A stretch of DNA of 64,000 nucleotides from positions 23,070,986-23,134,985 of the forward strand of contig JAPXFY010000015.1 in the NCBI GenBank assembly GCA_030674185.1, written 5' to 3'. Of this stretch, positions 61,449-64,000 are shown one piece after another. How positions within the stretch are numbered: the first letter of the stretch is position 1; each line of letters begins with the position of its first letter. The position numbers and the translations under genes were made by a program. The stretch comes from Monoplex corrugatus. Taxonomy: Eukaryota; Mollusca; Gastropoda; Littorinimorpha; Ranellidae. The notes beneath the pieces are model-generated. The model was not told the origin of the DNA. It saw nothing but the letters and a program-made list of their open reading frames with translations, and ran no database searches.

Positions 61449-61781
61449 ATTTAGGGGGTCATGTATGCATATGTAAATCTCCCTCTCGAGCAGTAGCGCG
61501 AGTCCTTAGACATTTCCAGACATGAATTGTGCCTAACTTTTTAAACTTTGTTTGTTTGGGTTTTTTTGTTTTTTTGTTTTTGTTTTTGTTTGTTTTTGTT
61601 TGTTTTGTTTTGTTTTGTTTTTTTGGGGGTACTAAGCTTATCTGATTAGCGTTCCCAGTATTTTACTATAATTTCATACTAGTCTGGATGTAAGTTCTGC
61701 TTACCGGTCACTGGTAACAGTATAGGAAGACATCGCAGTGTCCCTCATTTTCTTTGGTTTGTGTGTGTATATGTGTGTGTG

Positions 61782-61873
<92 letters not shown>

Positions 61874-62535
61874 TGTGTGTGCTGTTTTCTGGTTTTCTTT
61901 TTGTTCATGGTGGAACAATTCAATCTATTTACAGTGAAACGTGAAACAATTTTCCATTTTTTCATTGTGTTTTGTAATCCTATGTATAGAACTTGGCTGC
62001 ACACGCTAAAGATCCCACGGCAGTGGAAAATCGTGAAGAGCAGGGCATTGCCCGGCTGCTTTGGTTAAAAAAAAAAACATTGGAGAGATAGGTTGATTTC
62101 CCAGTTCCCATCCCCCAAAGACAAATCAGCCTTCTTTTCCAAGTCTTGGTAAAAAAAAAGAATGTGAATATGAATTTGAAGTGAGGGAGAGGGGATGGGC
62201 ACTTCCCTACGACTTCTGGGTTATGGAACTATCTAGGTAGGACCCCAGGACCTGGCCAGCTCGTGGGCTTATGTGCAGGCTTAGGGCTTGTGCTGTGATC
62301 ATTCTGGATCTTCTCCATAACATGTCACCTTGTGACGTACATGGAATTCATTCCGCGCGCGGAGATGTCATCTTGAGAAACTGAAACTGAAACTTTTAGT
62401 GCTCGAGGTTCTAAAAAAACATTCGAAAATGTCGTGTACAAGCTTGTGAAGCACTCTGTTGACCGTTTAGATTCCGGTATCTTCTGCTTGAAACGCTACA
62501 AAAACCGCATCGAACAGTGTATGAGTATACATCAA
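61035..62535 (-). repeat. Long inverted repeat, right arm
   Basis: Inverse of 54797-56227. Order: LINE 3' end, (GA)n/(TG)n 61294-61444, GGGGGTCATGTATGCATATG block, a T-rich (TTTTG)n stretch 61557-61622, (TG)n 61762-61882, then AGATCCCACGGCAGTGGAAA...CTTATGTGCAGGCTTAGGGC. Ends with CAGTGTATGAGTATACATCA, after which it joins the 130-bp block at 62530. Lacks about 55 bp present in the left arm. Confidence 0.92.
61140..61265 (+). mobile_element. 3' end of an RTE-like LINE (in right arm)
   Basis: Plus strand reads WMKTEKVGDKLAATKD-stop-FVW, then RAMIANVMRQGT-stop-stop and a GATG-type tail running into (TG)n. It is the clearest of the four C-termini of this family in the window, though it has one in-frame stop. 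Confidence 0.78.
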
Positions 62536-62655
62536 AAGAGTTATAGCGCATCCTCTTTGACTTAAACTAGATATTCACTTGAGCCAAGCAATTCATTTTG
62601 TTAGTTTGTATACTTAATTTCATCAGTAAAAGGACGGGAGCAGTTTTTTTTTCTG
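62530..62655 (+). repeat. 130-bp block between inverted-repeat arm and gypsy fragment
   Basis: Inverse of 60078-60208; ends in the T9 run at 62644-62652, exactly where pol coding similarity begins. Confidence 0.85.
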
Positions 62656-62985
62656 CCATCAGAAGTTCAGGTACACAGTAGTGTACAAGCGTGGATCTGA
62701 GATGCACCTGGCTGACACCCTCAGCAGAGCAGTCTGTGGAAAAGCGGAACAGCAAGTCACCCACAAGGAAGCCGTTTTCCTCACAGACCTGGAGAAAACA
62801 GACTCGTTGCAAGAACTGGCCATCAGCCAAGAGAGACTGAACAGTCTGCAGCAAGCAACTCAGGAAGATGCAACCATGAAAACCCTGAAAGCTGTCATTC
62901 TACAAGGCTGGCCAGAGGAGAAACAACAACTTTCATTACAGTTACAAGAATACTTTCCTTTCAGGGAGGAACTGTCAGTCCACAC
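62655..62985 (+). pseudogene. Ty3/gypsy pol: end of RNase H and connection region
   Basis: Reads KFRYTVVYKRGSEMHLADTL-SRA, the classic end of gypsy RNase H (YKPGK.N.ADALSR type), then a Glu/Gln-rich connection (TDLEKTDSLQELAISQERLN; FPFREELSVH). The 5' part of the element (gag, protease, reverse transcriptase) is missing at the junction with the 130-bp block. A one-base loss near 62985 shifts the frame before the integrase. This is an LTR retrotransposon, not a host gene. Confidence 0.85.
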
Positions 62986-64000
62986 GGACTTGTCTTCAAA
63001 AGCCACAGAGTAATTGTACCTGAAAGCGAAAGAGCAGACATTCTTGAGAAACTTCATGCCAGCCACTCAGGAATTCAGAGCTGCATAAGAAGAGCACGTG
63101 AGGTAGTCTATTGGCCCAAGATGAACACGGACATTGAAGATTTTGTCAAAACATGCAGCGCCTGTAACACATACCAACGTGGTCAGCAGAAGGAACCACT
63201 TATCAGCACAGAGATCCCTGACCTGCCCTGGCAACACATCGCTTGTGACATCTTTGAACATAATGGCAACGAATACCTGGTCACGGTCGATCACTACTCT
63301 GATTTCTTTGAGATTGATCGGTTACAAACAAGAGAATCCAAAGAGGTCATCATCTGTCTGAAGAGACACTTGGCAAGACACGGAATACCGGAACGCCTGA
63401 CAACAGACTGTGGAACTCAATTCACATCAAACCAGTTTGGAAAGTTCAGAAAAACATATGGGTTTGAACACGTAACAAGCTCACCACACTACCCTCAGTC
63501 CAATGGAAAAGCAGAGAGCGCGGTGAAGGCTGCAAAGACGTGCATGAAGAAAGCAGAACACAACAATCAAGATCCCTTCCTCGCTTTACTTGAGCTGAGA
63601 AACATCCTGACAGAGACTGTAAACAGTTCGCCTGCTCAGAGACTGTTCGGCAGAAGAACACGAACACAAGTGCCGACGTCAAAGACATTACTCCAACCTA
63701 CAGTTGTACCAATCAAGAAAGAACTTGAGAAAAGGAAACTGAAGCAAGCGCACTACTACAACAGAAGCGCAGTAGAGCTGACAGAACTGAGTCCGGGACA
63801 GATTGTGAAATTCCAACCTCCAGGATCCAAAAAGTGGATCAGCGCCAAAGTAGACCAACAGGTGAACATCCGGTCATACAACATTCGCACAGAGGACGGA
63901 CGTCAGTACAGAAGGAATCGTCGTCAGCTACGAGACACAACAGAAACGGAGCTTCAGCAGACAATCAACCCCCAACGACTTGTCCAGAGAAGGATGATTT
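62985..64000 (+). mobile_element. Ty3/gypsy integrase, open to the window edge
   Basis: Inserts retrotransposon cDNA into the genome. The frame is free of stops from about 62985 to 64000. Visible: HHCC zinc-binding domain (LHASHSGI...TCSACNTYQ, 63052-63180); catalytic core with first Asp in HIACDIFEH (about 63247), second in LTTDCGTQF (about 63406) and Glu in SNGKAESAVK, with exactly 35 residues between the second Asp and the Glu (DD35E); C-terminal GQIVKF...KKWISAKV...RQYRRNRRQLRD, an SH3-like/GPY-F-type tail. No chromodomain seen up to the edge. Coding integrity suggests a fairly young insertion, although the upstream frame is broken. No LTR is visible within the window. Confidence 0.93.

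Overview
The window is animal nuclear DNA, most probably from a marine gastropod or other mollusc. Two split genes with vertebrate-like protein sequence but invertebrate divergence are present. Introns are long, (CA)n/(TG)n microsatellites are very dense, and there are many degraded non-LTR retrotransposons, tRNA-headed SINE-like repeats and TTAA-flanked elements. The species assignment is an inference from repeat style, not a demonstrated match.

Genes. (1) The minus strand from 14958 down to 216 holds the N-terminal half of PEX5, the peroxisomal import receptor. Eight phase-consistent exons encode about 284 residues, and the gene continues off the left edge, where the TPR domain exons must lie. 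(2) The plus strand from 24051 to 34548 holds a six-exon gene for PDE6D (prenyl-binding protein delta, about 147 aa) with a CRE/E-box promoter just upstream. One exon junction (exon 3 to exon 4) is out of frame by a single base. The two genes are divergently arranged, with about 9 kb of repeat-filled DNA between their start codons.

Layout. 1-15 kb: PEX5 exons, with introns full of TTAA-flanked piggyBac-like elements, a 62-bp minisatellite with a four-unit higher-order period, SINEs, LINE pieces and CA repeats. 15-24 kb: microsatellites and SINEs, then two rearranged LINEs (a CR1/Jockey-like one at 17.8-20.2 kb and an RTE-like one at 20.7-22.8 kb). 24-35 kb: PDE6D. 35-47 kb: AT-rich DNA with no recognisable gene, a 56-bp minisatellite, SINE fragments and a perfect 67-bp duplication. 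47.5-53 kb: a 4-kb L1/Tx1-like LINE on the minus strand plus another LINE fragment. 53.8-54.6 kb: a 700-bp CA/TG block. 54.8-62.5 kb: a long inverted repeat (arms about 1.45 kb, spacer about 4.8 kb) that abuts a Ty3/gypsy pol fragment. That fragment (RNase H tail, frameshift, intact DD35E integrase) runs off the right edge.

What works together. PEX5 imports PTS1 (and, judging by its PEX7-type box, probably PTS2) cargo into peroxisomes. PDE6D shuttles prenylated proteins. They share no evident pathway and are simply neighbours. Nothing in the window looks like a new functional system. The points most worth checking are structural: the inverted duplication, the higher-order minisatellite at a PEX5 splice acceptor, the series of TTAA elements in PEX5 introns, the rearranged LINEs and the PDE6D frame gap.
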